The notes: a model not told the origin generated them from the sequence alone. Positions 25,969-35,831 are shown, numbered from the stretch's first letter. The stretch is DNA of 64,000 nt from Pseudobdellovibrionaceae bacterium (GCA_021731025.1 JAKFYD010000041.1:1-64000); one strand, 5' to 3'. Numbers and translations are program-made.

Positions 25969-28095
25969 TCACTGAACGATGGATTTTTTCTCTTTTAACT
26001 CGGACCAAAATCCCGGTTTTATCTCGAAAAGTGAATTATCGAGGTACTGGTACAAAATGATATTGCGCAGAATCGCTTTCACGTAAAAACTCGTCTCACT
26101 CCAAGGCAATTCATCAATCCATATCTCGTCTTTGGTCTCTGTGGATAAAGTGGTCATCAAATTTTCTGTGTCTTTGCGTCCTCTCAACCACGTCTTTAGT
26201 CGGGAAGGCCCCGCATTGTACGCGGCCAAAGCCAATGGGACATGGCCTTTGAACTCTTCAAGAAGAGTATTTAAATAAAAAGTTCCCATCGGAATATTTA
26301 TTTCTGGGCGATAAAGATCATCAGGAATTGTGACTTTCAAACTCATACGTCTTGCGACATCACTGGCTGTGGGCGGAATGATTTGCATCAAACCTAAAGC
26401 ATTCGCACTGGAAATAGCTTTTAATCCGAATGCGCTTTCTTGCCGTATCAGAGATTGAATCACATAAGGATGCAAACTGTATTTTTTAGTTTCAGTTTGA
26501 ACCATATCCATATAAGTCAGAGGAAAAGATCGTTTTAAAAAAGACCAATCTTTGAATTGAGGATCTTGATCCATCGCCTGATTGATCAATCGAATGGCCT
26601 GAGGATATTGATGACGACTCAATAAAAAATTCGCCCAAACAATTTGGATCTCAGCTTTTTGTGGCGCAGGTAAAGCTGTTAGCTCAGATTGCGCTTCTAA
26701 AAGCCAACCTGATTTTGTCAGCAGCTTGATTCGATTCCAAATTTCGACCTGATCTCCAAAAAGCTCGATTTTAACCTGGGGCAATTCTTTAATCTCGCCA
26801 CCTTCAGACAGAGGCAACTTCAATTCTGCTTTTAGTTTTAAGGTGTAATAAGAAAATGGAAACTGATCAATCAGCTGACGCTTTTCTTCGACAGCATTAG
26901 GACTTTTTAAGGCTTCAAGACACCGCACCAACCAGTAACGTGAATTCAATTCGTACTTGTCACGATTCAAAGATAAAACAGACTCGAAATTATTTTTTGC
27001 TAAATCGTAATTTGCAAGACGGTAGTGCAACAGACCCAAACGAAAAAAAGATTCGGCGGCTTCATCCGTCCCCGAGTACTGCTGAGTGACTGTCAGAAAA
27101 TATTTCTTCGCTTCATCATACTGACCTAAAAACATATGGCTGCGAGCAAGTACATAGTAAGAATTTAAAGCCGCGGAACCCTTTAAATTTTGAAGCGCTG
27201 CTTCTGCAAATCTAATAGCTTCAGGATAGTAAGCTCGTCGATGCGCCCATGCGGCCCAGTCAGCCAATTTGTCAGGGTCGGCTTCTAAGAGAGACTTAAC
27301 AACTTTCTCTCGATCAGGTTTATCGCGTTCAAAGAATTCAGCGCTGGTGTCTAGAATCTTATCTCTTATTTTCTTGTGATCTGTTGAGCCCGGATATTTT
27401 TTTAAAAACCCTACCATCAAAGAAATGGACAATTGCGCGTGTTTTTGTTCGAGTGCGCTTTCGATCTTCGTCTGCATTTCTTTTTCTTCTTTCAAAGAAT
27501 CTGCGGACCAAGTTCGCTTTTCTTTTGGCGTTTCCGAAGAAGCTGTCCACCCGGCAAAATGAAATCTTTGATCTTGAGAAAGTAATTCCGAACGAAGAAA
27601 TAAATTTTCACGAACACTCGCTTGGGACTTGGATCTTTTCTTTTCATTTTTTTCCGCGAGAGATTGGTCCCACATGATTTGATTAGCACGAAGCCATTGA
27701 CTGATTAAAGAGGACTTCCATGGCCCGCGATCTAAAAAATGAATGTTCTTCCGAAGAACGATGATTGGGTTTTGCAGGATATTCGATTGTTTTTGAGCTT
27801 CATATTTTTTCAAAGCACAATTCATCCACACCTGCATCACCCAGGGTTGAATCGATTTTTGATTTGCAAAAACTTCAGGAGATTTTCTTAAACATTCGTC
27901 CCATTGTTTACGAATCTCGGTGTATTTCAATTTCGAAAGAGGTGAAAGTTTTTTGATTTCAGATTCTTTCATGTTTTCAAATAAATTGATTTCCGCCGTC
28001 GAAGATATTTCCTTATTAAGATCAACGACCAAAGATTTCGCCGAAATCAGTTCGCAGAAAATAAGAATATAAAAAATCAGAGATTTTCGTCCCAC
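25969..28095 (-). CDS. slt: Slt70-like soluble lytic murein transglycosylase
   Basis: A 708-residue periplasmic protein with a signal peptide (F-Y-I-L-I-F-C-E-L-I-S-A). Most of its length is helical with TPR-like units around residues 280-400 (the ring-shaped superhelix of Slt70). The C-terminal ~150 residues are the catalytic SLT domain: R-Q-E-S-A-F-G with the catalytic Glu, A-L-G-L-M-Q-I-I-P-P-T-A, and A-A-Y-N-A-G-P-S-R. It should digest peptidoglycan processively from chain ends. The start is 28 nt behind the batD stop, so it may be co-transcribed with the bat operon. Confidence 0.92.
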   Translation of the reverse strand: MGRKSLIFYILIFCELISAKSLVVDLNKEISSTAEINLFENMKESEIKKLSPLSKLKYTEIRKQWDECLRKSPEVFANQKSIQPWVMQVWMNCALKKYEAQKQSNILQNPIIVLRKNIHFLDRGPWKSSLISQWLRANQIMWDQSLAEKNEKKRSKSQASVRENLFLRSELLSQDQRFHFAGWTASSETPKEKRTWSADSLKEEKEMQTKIESALEQKHAQLSISLMVGFLKKYPGSTDHKKIRDKILDTSAEFFERDKPDREKVVKSLLEADPDKLADWAAWAHRRAYYPEAIRFAEAALQNLKGSAALNSYYVLARSHMFLGQYDEAKKYFLTVTQQYSGTDEAAESFFRLGLLHYRLANYDLAKNNFESVLSLNRDKYELNSRYWLVRCLEALKSPNAVEEKRQLIDQFPFSYYTLKLKAELKLPLSEGGEIKELPQVKIELFGDQVEIWNRIKLLTKSGWLLEAQSELTALPAPQKAEIQIVWANFLLSRHQYPQAIRLINQAMDQDPQFKDWSFLKRSFPLTYMDMVQTETKKYSLHPYVIQSLIRQESAFGLKAISSANALGLMQIIPPTASDVARRMSLKVTIPDDLYRPEINIPMGTFYLNTLLEEFKGHVPLALAAYNAGPSRLKTWLRGRKDTENLMTTLSTETKDEIWIDELPWSETSFYVKAILRNIILYQYLDNSLFEIKPGFWSELKEKKSIVQ

Positions 28096-28122
28096 TTTAA
28101 CCTACCTGTCCTTTATCAAAAC

Positions 28123-30057
28123 CTATTTTTTATTTTGGTTCAAATAAGTATCGACTAAATTTGTCAAAAGCTTCTGAGAAGCCGTGAACTCTTGATGCAG
28201 CCGCTGCGGATTCATAAAAGCTTTTAAAGACTCTTCAGGAGCAAATCCTAAAGTTTGAAAAATTTCAAATTTGGTCAAAATCGTTGAGCCGTACTCGTTT
28301 CTTAGACTGGGAGGAGCTTTCTCTAAAAGCTTTTCGATCTCTTGGCTTCCCCCGCCCTGCTCGGAGATTTCTCCTAAAACCAGGTAAAATAAATTGGTCA
28401 TTCCAATACCAACTTTTCGATACTCATTATTTTTTTGCGCCACTTCAACGGCTTTTAGTTTTTTCTTTAATAGATCATTGAGATTTCTTTTTCTTAAACC
28501 CCAACCAAATTCGTTGCGCGCTTTGAATAGTAAAACAAGGAGGTAGACAAAATACATGGCAAAACCCAACTCGGGTCGTTTTAAGAAATTCGCTCGCGAA
28601 GACAAATCCGAAGTGGTGAGCACATTTGGTAAACGCGCTTTGGCCTTTTCAACTTTTTTCGTCGTTCCCGAAAATCGTTCAGAGCTGCCTTGCACCCCAT
28701 TGGGATTCGCAACGACCTTCAGTGAAATGGCCTGGGTCTTTTGCGTCAGATATTTTCGCTGAGCGGGATCGAACATGCTGAACTCAATCGCGGGAATTGT
28801 TAAATCTCCCTCTTGCCGAGGAATGACTAAAACTTCGAATTCTTTAAAGCTCAAACCATTTTTGAAAAATTTCGATTCGCTTTTTGTGTCGTAAATTTCT
28901 AAACCTTCGGGCCAAGAAATTCCAGGAAGCTCGATACCCTTTGCATTCCCTGACCCTTCGAAACGAATGCGGAAGGAAAAGGGCTGATTCACTGGCACCT
29001 GAGTTTTTTCAATCTTTGCGGTGACCTGAAACTGACCGACGGCTCCGGAAAAACTAGCAGGTCGTCCTTCTGCTGGTAAAGGGTTCACTTTAATTTTGAC
29101 GGGCTTTGAGGACTTTGTGAATTCATAGGCGGGTCCTAAACCAAAAATGCTCCCGGGTTTTGCTAAACGCACTTTGGATTTAATTTTAAATTCATCGATC
29201 AATAAATTCCCAGCCTTGATGGGAAAAAGAGCGTGGGAAGCCAGTAAAGCTTTCCGATAAGGCACTCCATTGACAATTTCTTCGTAAAATTGAATGGACG
29301 GGACTTCCTCGATGATTTCTTTCCAAAAGCCGCGCAGATCAGGAAATTTGGCCCGATCTAAAGATTCAAGTTGTCCCCGAGTATAAATATACCAGTTTGC
29401 AGTGATCTGCTCTCCTTCAAAAACTTCGGTCTTATCAACTTCCACTTGCACGAAAAAAGCTTCGTTCGGATTTGTCGGCAAAGTTTTATATTGAGGTTCT
29501 TGTTGCTGTCCGCGAAAAAGATTTTGTCGCCGTTGAAGAAGCTGGTTGAAAATTTCTTCTTCCTGCCGATCAAGGGCTTCGAAGGGATCTTCAAAACCTG
29601 GGGGCAAACCGGTTCCTCCACCCTGAGGTCGTTGGGGATGATGTCTTTGTCGATTACTCTCTTTAACAACTTTGACCAAGATCGGCTGAGTGGTCTGCGG
29701 TTTTCCATCAACGACCACTTCAAAAGCGCCAATGCTCAGTTGCCCAATTCGCAGGGGAACCAAAATGTATTTATAATCATGTTGAATTTGTGTTTGCCAA
29801 TCCATGCCTGAAGGCGTTTGAACCATATTGTAAGAACTTTTACTGGATGTGCTTTGACCTTTTAATTCAAATCCATCCAAATCAGGAACTCGTGGTTCGC
29901 TAATGTCTGCGGATTTTTTCAGAATAACACTGACGACGACTTCAAAAGGTTCGCCTACACCGATCTCTTCCCGATCAATTGTAGCCCGAACTACAACCTG
30001 GGCTTTAGCTATTGATGCAAACATAAAGAATAAAAGAATTAAAAAGCGAAAATTCAT
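28123..30057 (-). CDS. batD: BatD, aerotolerance-operon membrane protein
   Basis: A 644-residue protein from the ATG at 30057. That start gives a signal peptide (F-L-I-L-L-F-F-M-F-A-S-I-A-K-A) and lies 7 nt after the batC stop; the 39 codons upstream are open but would overlap batC. The large exported part contains repeated beta-sandwich (BatD/oxygen-tolerance) domains with V-G-E-P-F-x-V and V-N-Q-P-F-S-F motifs. One transmembrane segment near residue 520 is followed by a cytoplasmic helical tail. BatD works with the VWA proteins BatA/BatB at the membrane. The pathway's exact role (oxidative or envelope stress) is not settled. Confidence 0.9.
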   Translation of the reverse strand: MNFRFLILLFFMFASIAKAQVVVRATIDREEIGVGEPFEVVVSVILKKSADISEPRVPDLDGFELKGQSTSSKSSYNMVQTPSGMDWQTQIQHDYKYILVPLRIGQLSIGAFEVVVDGKPQTTQPILVKVVKESNRQRHHPQRPQGGGTGLPPGFEDPFEALDRQEEEIFNQLLQRRQNLFRGQQQEPQYKTLPTNPNEAFFVQVEVDKTEVFEGEQITANWYIYTRGQLESLDRAKFPDLRGFWKEIIEEVPSIQFYEEIVNGVPYRKALLASHALFPIKAGNLLIDEFKIKSKVRLAKPGSIFGLGPAYEFTKSSKPVKIKVNPLPAEGRPASFSGAVGQFQVTAKIEKTQVPVNQPFSFRIRFEGSGNAKGIELPGISWPEGLEIYDTKSESKFFKNGLSFKEFEVLVIPRQEGDLTIPAIEFSMFDPAQRKYLTQKTQAISLKVVANPNGVQGSSERFSGTTKKVEKAKARLPNVLTTSDLSSRANFLKRPELGFAMYFVYLLVLLFKARNEFGWGLRKRNLNDLLKKKLKAVEVAQKNNEYRKVGIGMTNLFYLVLGEISEQGGGSQEIEKLLEKAPPSLRNEYGSTILTKFEIFQTLGFAPEESLKAFMNPQRLHQEFTASQKLLTNLVDTYLNQNKK

Positions 30058-30064
30058 TGCTGCT

Positions 30065-30817
30065 TTACCAATCTTTATCACGAGGCCGCTCCTTATAATC
30101 ATTCTTTTTATTGTATTCCGCGCGGATTTTTTGCTCTTGCTGTTTAATTTCATCGAGAATTTTTTTAACATCACTGGGACTTAACTCGCCCTTGAACTCT
30201 CGGGGCTGATACTTTGGATTCGGTTTATATTCCTTTTTCTGATCCTCTTTATTTTTTTGGTCGTCCTTTTGATCCTTCTGGTCTTTCTCGTCCTTCTGGT
30301 CTTTTTGATCTTTTTGGTCCTTCTGCTGATCCTGCGGATTTTGATTTCCATCTTTTTGCTGCTGATCATTTTTTTGTTGGTCATCTTGCGATTTTTGATT
30401 TTGCATCAACAGCTCGATGTTGGTTTTCACTTCCTTTGAACTTGGAACAATCTCTAAAGCGCGTTGATATTCGCTTAAGGCTTCGGCAATCTTTTTATCC
30501 CTTCCCAGAAGTTGAGCCCGATTAAATCGACTGACAAATTTTTGAAAAGCATTAAGGGCGTATTTTTCCGAAGCCGCGTATTGCTGCAAAGCTTTTTCAT
30601 GCTCTTTTCGCAATTCTAAATTTAAACCCAAATTCAAATGCAATTCCGGTTGGAAAGGATCGTATTGAAAGGCTTCTAATAATTCGTGTTGAGAAGCCTC
30701 CCAATTCTTTGCGTTTTGCAACTTTACCGCCTGATGATTGTGCCACAAAGTGCGGACATCCGGCGTCTTTGCACAAGAAATCAAAAAAGGAAGTAGCAGC
30801 AAAAGAAAATTTCTCAT
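30065..30817 (-). CDS. batC: BatC-like TPR lipoprotein
   Basis: A 250-residue lipoprotein (lipobox L-I-S-C, Cys15) with three TPR units in residues ~25-145. A striking low-complexity stretch follows (residues ~145-200), built from D-Q-K / K-D-Q repeats that are strongly hydrophilic and likely disordered. The C-terminal ~50 residues are basic and contain S-P-S-D-V-K-K-I-L-D. TPR modules in BatC/BatE proteins probably hold the Bat complex together. The start overlaps the batB stop by 4 nt. The repetitive codons make the tract prone to length change. Confidence 0.85.
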   Translation of the reverse strand: MRNFLLLLLPFLISCAKTPDVRTLWHNHQAVKLQNAKNWEASQHELLEAFQYDPFQPELHLNLGLNLELRKEHEKALQQYAASEKYALNAFQKFVSRFNRAQLLGRDKKIAEALSEYQRALEIVPSSKEVKTNIELLMQNQKSQDDQQKNDQQQKDGNQNPQDQQKDQKDQKDQKDEKDQKDQKDDQKNKEDQKKEYKPNPKYQPREFKGELSPSDVKKILDEIKQQEQKIRAEYNKKNDYKERPRDKDW

Positions 30818-31878
30818 GGTTTAGAAACCTCGAAGCGCCCTGTCCACAGGCGAAATTTGGTGTGCCTATCCCCCAACAAAAGTTCGAAAATTCCCACCAA
30901 AAAAGCCAATAACAAAAACACCTGAAATTTTTCTTCGTACTGAGTCGCTATTTGCGAATCGAAAAGAGTTTTATCCAATTTATCAAAATCTTCATTAAGC
31001 TGACTGACATGATTTCCCCCAAAGACTGCGAAGTAAAATGAACCTTGTCCCGCTTGGGCGAGCTTCTGTAAAAAATCACCCCGCACCGTCGACAGGACGG
31101 TCTGACCTTGATGATCCTTTTTATAACCCCTGAGGTACCCCATACCATCACGCACCGGAATAGCCCCGCCCTTTTCTGTCCCGTAAGCCACGGTAGAAAT
31201 TTTTATTCCCGCTTTTGCAATTTTATCAGCTATAGCCAAAGCCCCTTCTTCATGATCTTCACCGTCAGAGGCGACTAAAATAACTCGTGTGGCTTTTGAT
31301 GTTTCATCGGTGCTGACTCCTCCACGCTCAAACCCTTCTTGGGCAACACGAAGGGCTTCTTCGAAATTTGTTCCTTGAGCGCTGACGCTGCTGGGGCTTA
31401 AAGATTCAATGTACATTTTAATTGCGCCGGGGTCATTCGTCAGTGGACACAACAAAGCGGATGAACCAGCAAATGCCACTATTCCCACTTTATTTCCGGG
31501 AGACAAATCAATCAACCTCGCTAATTCAATCTTTGCTTGAGCTAAACGATTGGGTTTTACGTCTTCTGCCATCATGCTTTCCGAGACATCCACTAGAAGC
31601 ATGATCTCGATTCCTTCAGATTTAATTTTTTGTTGGCTTTTCCCTGATTGGGGACGAGCCCAAGCTAAAATCATCATCAACACGCAGAGTCCCTGCAGAA
31701 ATTGTTTCCATCGACGTTTTTTAATGGAAACACTTTTCGTCAAATAGGGAGTTAAGCGAGCTCCTAAATTTCGAGCTATCTTTTTTTCTTTCATCTTAGA
31801 GTAAACCCAACTGATGATCCATAATAGCGGGATCACGATGAGCCAACGAAGCTCCTGAATATTTTCAAAACGAAACAT
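30814..31878 (-). CDS. batB: BatB, von Willebrand factor A membrane protein
   Basis: A 354-residue protein from the ATG at 31878, supported by GAGGAG 6 nt upstream and a 1-nt overlap with the batA stop (TAATG). Two N-terminal membrane helices precede a VWA domain with the MIDAS motif D-V-S-E-S-M and later T-N-F and S-D-G-E-D segments. One more helix lies near the C-terminus (V-F-L-L-L-A-F-L-V-G). The MIDAS site binds Mg2+ and mediates protein contacts. Paired with BatA it should form a membrane VWA complex served by the MoxR ATPase. Confidence 0.92.
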   Translation of the reverse strand: MFRFENIQELRWLIVIPLLWIISWVYSKMKEKKIARNLGARLTPYLTKSVSIKKRRWKQFLQGLCVLMMILAWARPQSGKSQQKIKSEGIEIMLLVDVSESMMAEDVKPNRLAQAKIELARLIDLSPGNKVGIVAFAGSSALLCPLTNDPGAIKMYIESLSPSSVSAQGTNFEEALRVAQEGFERGGVSTDETSKATRVILVASDGEDHEEGALAIADKIAKAGIKISTVAYGTEKGGAIPVRDGMGYLRGYKKDHQGQTVLSTVRGDFLQKLAQAGQGSFYFAVFGGNHVSQLNEDFDKLDKTLFDSQIATQYEEKFQVFLLLAFLVGIFELLLGDRHTKFRLWTGRFEVSKP

Positions 31879-32888
31879 TAAGGACTCCTCTTTAACCAAG
31901 TGCTTCCGAGCAACCATCCGATAAGATAACAAATCAAGGCTGCTAAAAGATACTTTTGGAAAATTTCAGTGTAACGAACGTAGCGATTCACATCGACTTT
32001 GGTTTTTTCTAAAGAATCAATTTCACGAAAGACGCCATTCAAAGAATCTTCCCTGGAGGCGCGAAAAAATTTTCCGCCGGTTTCTTTAGCCATTTTCGAC
32101 AATAAAGACTCATTCACGCTGCTTTCGAAGGGCACATAGTTTTTAACTCGATCACCTAAAAAATTTCTTTGGTAAATGGGTAAGCGGGTTGGGCCATCCT
32201 TACCAATCCCAATGGAATAAATTTTTAAACCATAGCCCTTAGCCATTTCTAAAGCCGTTTCGGGATCGATGGTCCCGCTGTTGTTTTCCCCGTCTGTTAA
32301 GAATATAAGGATGCGACTTTTCGCAGTGGAATCTTTCAAGCGTCCAACGGCATTGGCCAAACCAACACCGATAGCCGTGCCGTCTTTAATCCTGGCATTC
32401 TGAGCGGTATCAATCTCTTGAATACGACTGAGCAACAATTGATAATCTAAAGTCGGTGGCACTAAGGTAAAAGCTTCTCCGGCAAAAACAACAACCCCAA
32501 TGCGATCGGAACTTCGTCTTTCCACAAATTTGCGAATGGTGTCTTTGGCTGACTCGAGTCGGTTCAAGGGTTTCATATCTTCGATCAACATGCTGTCAGA
32601 AACGTCTAAACAAATAACAATATCGATGCCTTCAATATTTTTACGAACTTTCGTATTAGGAATTTGGGGGCGAGCCAAAGCAAGAATGACAAAGCTTAAG
32701 GCTAATACCTTCAAAAGCAAAGGAACAAAAAGAATGTACGTCCTAAACCCCGGCGAAAGAGAGCGAATCATTTCTAAGGAACTGTATTGCAAGCTCGCTG
32801 TTTTATAGCGACGTTTATAAAAATACCAAGCCAATGAAAGAATCAACGGCAAGAAAAGAAGAAAAGCTTGGGGGTTCTTCCACTCCAT
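31878..32888 (-). CDS. batA: BatA, von Willebrand factor A membrane protein
   Basis: A 336-residue protein with an N-terminal helix (A-F-L-L-F-L-P-L-I-L-S-L-A-W), a second helix around residues 55-72, a VWA domain with a complete MIDAS (D-V-S-D-S-M, D-G-T-A-I-G, L-T-D-G-E-N-N), and a C-terminal helix. Layout and length match BatA. It shares one base with the stop of the upstream gene and one with batB. BatA and BatB are paralogues of each other. Confidence 0.92.
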   Translation of the reverse strand: MEWKNPQAFLLFLPLILSLAWYFYKRRYKTASLQYSSLEMIRSLSPGFRTYILFVPLLLKVLALSFVILALARPQIPNTKVRKNIEGIDIVICLDVSDSMLIEDMKPLNRLESAKDTIRKFVERRSSDRIGVVVFAGEAFTLVPPTLDYQLLLSRIQEIDTAQNARIKDGTAIGVGLANAVGRLKDSTAKSRILIFLTDGENNSGTIDPETALEMAKGYGLKIYSIGIGKDGPTRLPIYQRNFLGDRVKNYVPFESSVNESLLSKMAKETGGKFFRASREDSLNGVFREIDSLEKTKVDVNRYVRYTEIFQKYLLAALICYLIGWLLGSTWLKRSP

Positions 32889-33763
32889 CAGCGCTTCCCT
32901 TCAATGGGTGAATCTAATTTTTCCAGAAGCTTTCGGGCCTCGTCACGAAATTGAACAACGTCTTGCGCTTTCAATTGAAACTGGGGTGACAAAGCCTTAC
33001 CAATTTCGGTAAACCATTTTTTAATGATGTCTCGATGTTCATCATAAATTCGTCGATGATATTTTTTAAGATCAGCTAAAATAAGTTTTTGACTCCACTC
33101 GAGAGCCGGAATTTGAAAACGGCGAATAAAATAAACCCGAATGTGATGATCAATTTCTTTCAGGACTTTTAATAAAGATTCATCATTGATTTTAGGATCA
33201 TGAAAAAAGGAATTCTCTCGCTGCCAACGGCGAGATTCCGCGTGAAACTGCTGCAAAGGCGAAAGCGAAGTTTCATATTCTCGCAATCTTTTCAGCAATG
33301 AATTTCGTTGCCATCGTCGACGCCACTGAAGCCCAAGGGTTCCCACTAAAAATAAAATGGCCGATGAAATGATAAAAATGTAAATCCAGGGCAAAGGAAT
33401 AATCAAGGGCCCAATGGGGCCATAGCCCTCCGCTTGAACTCCTTCGGGAATAACACTTTGCACTTGGGTTTCGAATTTCCCCAAAGAAATTTTATGTTTC
33501 CCATCGTCTAACACCAGGTCTTCGGCTTTCCATTCACCAGCTCGGTAAAGAGTCGCCTCAAAGAGCAATGTGTTTTTATCCTGGGCTACAGTTTTGAAAA
33601 TTTTAAAGGCCAACTTATCTGATTCTGGTAAAACAAGATGAGCCGCTTCGAAATTAAAATCTTCGGGAATTGGGGCCGCACATTTCAATTGAAAGATTCG
33701 TCCCACCGTTAAGATGTTATCTTCAAGACCTTTCACTGTAGGTATGTTCAGCTCACACGACAT
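32888..33763 (-). CDS. Bat-operon membrane protein of unknown function
   Basis: A 291-residue protein between DUF58 and batA, the position of the DUF4381-like or BatE-linked gene in other bat operons. The first ~125 residues are beta-rich with no signal peptide, followed by one strong transmembrane segment (W-I-Y-I-F-I-I-S-S-A-I-L-F-L-V-G). The last ~140 residues are helical and basic, with R-V-Y-F-I-R-R-F. The topology suggests an N-outside domain and a cytoplasmic helical tail, as in DUF4381. The start lies 2 nt behind the DUF58 stop. Family membership is inferred from position and topology only. Confidence 0.75.
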   Translation of the reverse strand: MSCELNIPTVKGLEDNILTVGRIFQLKCAAPIPEDFNFEAAHLVLPESDKLAFKIFKTVAQDKNTLLFEATLYRAGEWKAEDLVLDDGKHKISLGKFETQVQSVIPEGVQAEGYGPIGPLIIPLPWIYIFIISSAILFLVGTLGLQWRRRWQRNSLLKRLREYETSLSPLQQFHAESRRWQRENSFFHDPKINDESLLKVLKEIDHHIRVYFIRRFQIPALEWSQKLILADLKKYHRRIYDEHRDIIKKWFTEIGKALSPQFQLKAQDVVQFRDEARKLLEKLDSPIEGKR

Positions 33764-33765
33764 CT

Positions 33766-34638
33766 TTAACCCTTACGTTTCCGAAAATAAGCAATCAAGG
33801 GATCCACATAATTAGCGCTCGAGTTCACATCAATTCGACCCACTTGAGAAAGCCGCAACAAACGGTCCCGCTGCTCTTTTTTCTTTTTCGCTGCTAAAGC
33901 ATAGCTTTGACGAAAAGCCGAAGAGCTGGTGTCCACGGTCAAAATTTCGCCGCTTTCAGGATCTTGCAGTTCCACCAATCCAATGTCAGGAATTTGCAAT
34001 TCCGCTTGATCTTGCACCACACAAGCGACGACATCATGTTTACGACCCAGAAGCCTTAGTGATTGATCGAAACCCTGATCAAAAAAATCGCTAAACACAA
34101 AAACGCTGGCCCGCTTTTTCAAAACACCTTGCAAGTAATTTAGACCTAAACTGATTTTTGTTTTCTGACTGCGCGGCTGATAATAAAAAAGATCCCGCAA
34201 AATGCGATGCACATGGCCCCGCCCTTTCTTCGGCGGCACAAAGTGTTCGACCTGATCCGAAAAAAGCAAGAGTCCGACTTGATCATTATTTTTAACGGCA
34301 CTGAAAGCCAATAAAGCCGCAAGATGAGTGATCACTTCGCCTTTAAAGTAAGGCCCAGTTCCAAAAATAGTTGAACCACTGACATCCACCGCAAGGATCA
34401 TCGTGAGCTCTCGCTCTTCTTCGAAAGTTTTTATATAAGGTTTTCCGGCCTTCGCAGTCAGCGACCAGGATATTGTTCTGACATCATCTCCGGGAACATA
34501 TTCACGAAAATCTGAAAAGGTCATACCTTGGCCCTTGAACAAGGTGTGATACTCGCCCGAAAAAATATTATTGACCAACTTTCTGGTGCTGATCTCGAGG
34601 AGCTTAACTTTTTTTAAAACCTCTTTGGGAAGAGTCAT
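33766..34638 (-). CDS. DUF58 protein of the MoxR/Bat system
   Basis: A 290-residue DUF58 protein, a cytoplasmic VWA-like partner of MoxR ATPases. Family marks are visible: G-E-Y-H-T-L-F-K-G-Q-G-M-x-F, R-E-Y-V-P-G-D-D-V-R-x-I-S-W, a degenerate MIDAS D-V-S-G-S-T, and V-F-S-D-F-F-D. The gene follows moxR by 22 nt and precedes the DUF4381-like gene by 2 nt. It is likely an adaptor between the ATPase and the membrane VWA proteins. Confidence 0.92.
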   Translation of the reverse strand: MTLPKEVLKKVKLLEISTRKLVNNIFSGEYHTLFKGQGMTFSDFREYVPGDDVRTISWSLTAKAGKPYIKTFEEERELTMILAVDVSGSTIFGTGPYFKGEVITHLAALLAFSAVKNNDQVGLLLFSDQVEHFVPPKKGRGHVHRILRDLFYYQPRSQKTKISLGLNYLQGVLKKRASVFVFSDFFDQGFDQSLRLLGRKHDVVACVVQDQAELQIPDIGLVELQDPESGEILTVDTSSSAFRQSYALAAKKKKEQRDRLLRLSQVGRIDVNSSANYVDPLIAYFRKRKG

Positions 34639-34660
34639 GCTTTGTCCTTAAGCTAACGGG

Positions 34661-35653
34661 TTAAGGAACTTCAACCTGAGTCAGTATGTCTTTGATGATG
34701 TCATCGGATTTAATATTTTCGGCCTCGGCTTCGTAAGTGAGAATCAGTCGATGTCGTAAAACATTGTAAGCGATGGCTTTAATGTCTTCGTCCGTGACAT
34801 AGCCCCGACCACGCAAGAAAGCATGAGCCTTGGACGCTCGATATAAAGAGATTGTCGCTCGTGGTGAACCGCCCACCTGAATCAAATTAGCGATACGGCT
34901 TAAGCCATATTCACTGGGTTTACGTGAAGCCATCACAATTTCGACAATGTAATTTTTAATTTTATTATCCACGTAAATTTGATCGGCACGTTGGGAAGCT
35001 CGCAACAAATCTTCCTGCGAGATCACAGGATTAATTTGCGGCTTTTCATTTTGCCCCATGCGATTCAAAATTTCCAATTCGTCACCCTTCCCTGGATAAC
35101 CAACATTAATTTTGAACATAAAGCGATCCATTTGCGCCTCGGGCAAGGGATAAGTTCCTTCTTGCTCCAGAGGATTTTGTGTCGCGAGCACCAAGAATGG
35201 TGTTTCTAATTTGTAAGATTGGTCACCGATAGTGACTTGTTTTTCGGCCATGGCTTCAAGCAAAGCACTCTGCACTTTGGCAGGAGCTCGGTTGATTTCA
35301 TCGGCTAAAACAATATTTGTAAAAATGGGACCCTTACGCGCATGAAAATCACCCGATTTAGGATTGAAAATCATTGTCCCTATCAAATCCGTCGGCAAAA
35401 GATCAGGAGTGAATTGCACTCGTTGAAAATTTAAAGAAATTGATTGTGAAACACTGGAGATCGTCAATGTCTTCGCCAAGCCAGGAACACCTTCCAGCAG
35501 AATATGCCCGCCCGTGAGTAAGCCCATCAAAATTCCATCAACCATGTGAGTTTGACCAACAACAACTTTGGTCACTTCCTGACGCATTTTTTCGATGAAT
35601 TGACTCTCTTGTTTAACGGCCGCATTCAACGCCAGAACATCCATTTCCGCCAC
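34661..35653 (-). CDS. MoxR-family AAA+ ATPase
   Basis: A 330-residue AAA+ ATPase acting as a chaperone for the VWA/Bat proteins. Walker A G-V-P-G-L-A-K-T, Walker B (V-L-A-D-E-I-N-R-A-P), sensor A-T-Q-N-P-L-E-Q-E-G-T-Y-P-L-P-E-A-Q, and the C-terminal lid with G-G-S-P-R-A are all present. The start is a GTG with AGGAGG 5 nt upstream. It is the first gene of the minus-strand bat operon, divergent from the M48-like gene across 178 nt that must contain both promoters. Confidence 0.95.
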   Translation of the reverse strand: MAEMDVLALNAAVKQESQFIEKMRQEVTKVVVGQTHMVDGILMGLLTGGHILLEGVPGLAKTLTISSVSQSISLNFQRVQFTPDLLPTDLIGTMIFNPKSGDFHARKGPIFTNIVLADEINRAPAKVQSALLEAMAEKQVTIGDQSYKLETPFLVLATQNPLEQEGTYPLPEAQMDRFMFKINVGYPGKGDELEILNRMGQNEKPQINPVISQEDLLRASQRADQIYVDNKIKNYIVEIVMASRKPSEYGLSRIANLIQVGGSPRATISLYRASKAHAFLRGRGYVTDEDIKAIAYNVLRHRLILTYEAEAENIKSDDIIKDILTQVEVP

Positions 35654-35831
35654 TTCATCCTCCTTGGGAAATTTCGCTTACATTTTAAAAATTTGACTCT
35701 TTATTTTCGCAAGGTGAAGGTGTCGGCGGCAAGCTCGGTTCACGATGCACAGTTTCATTTAGGTCGACTTCTTGGAAACTAAAACCGATGATTTCTTTAC
35801 ACCGAGATACTTCGCGTGAGAAAAAGGAAGA

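Noticed and set aside
30235-30420. Short tandem repeat or CRISPR-like array
   Set aside because: The repetition is codon-level low complexity of the batC gene, without spacers.
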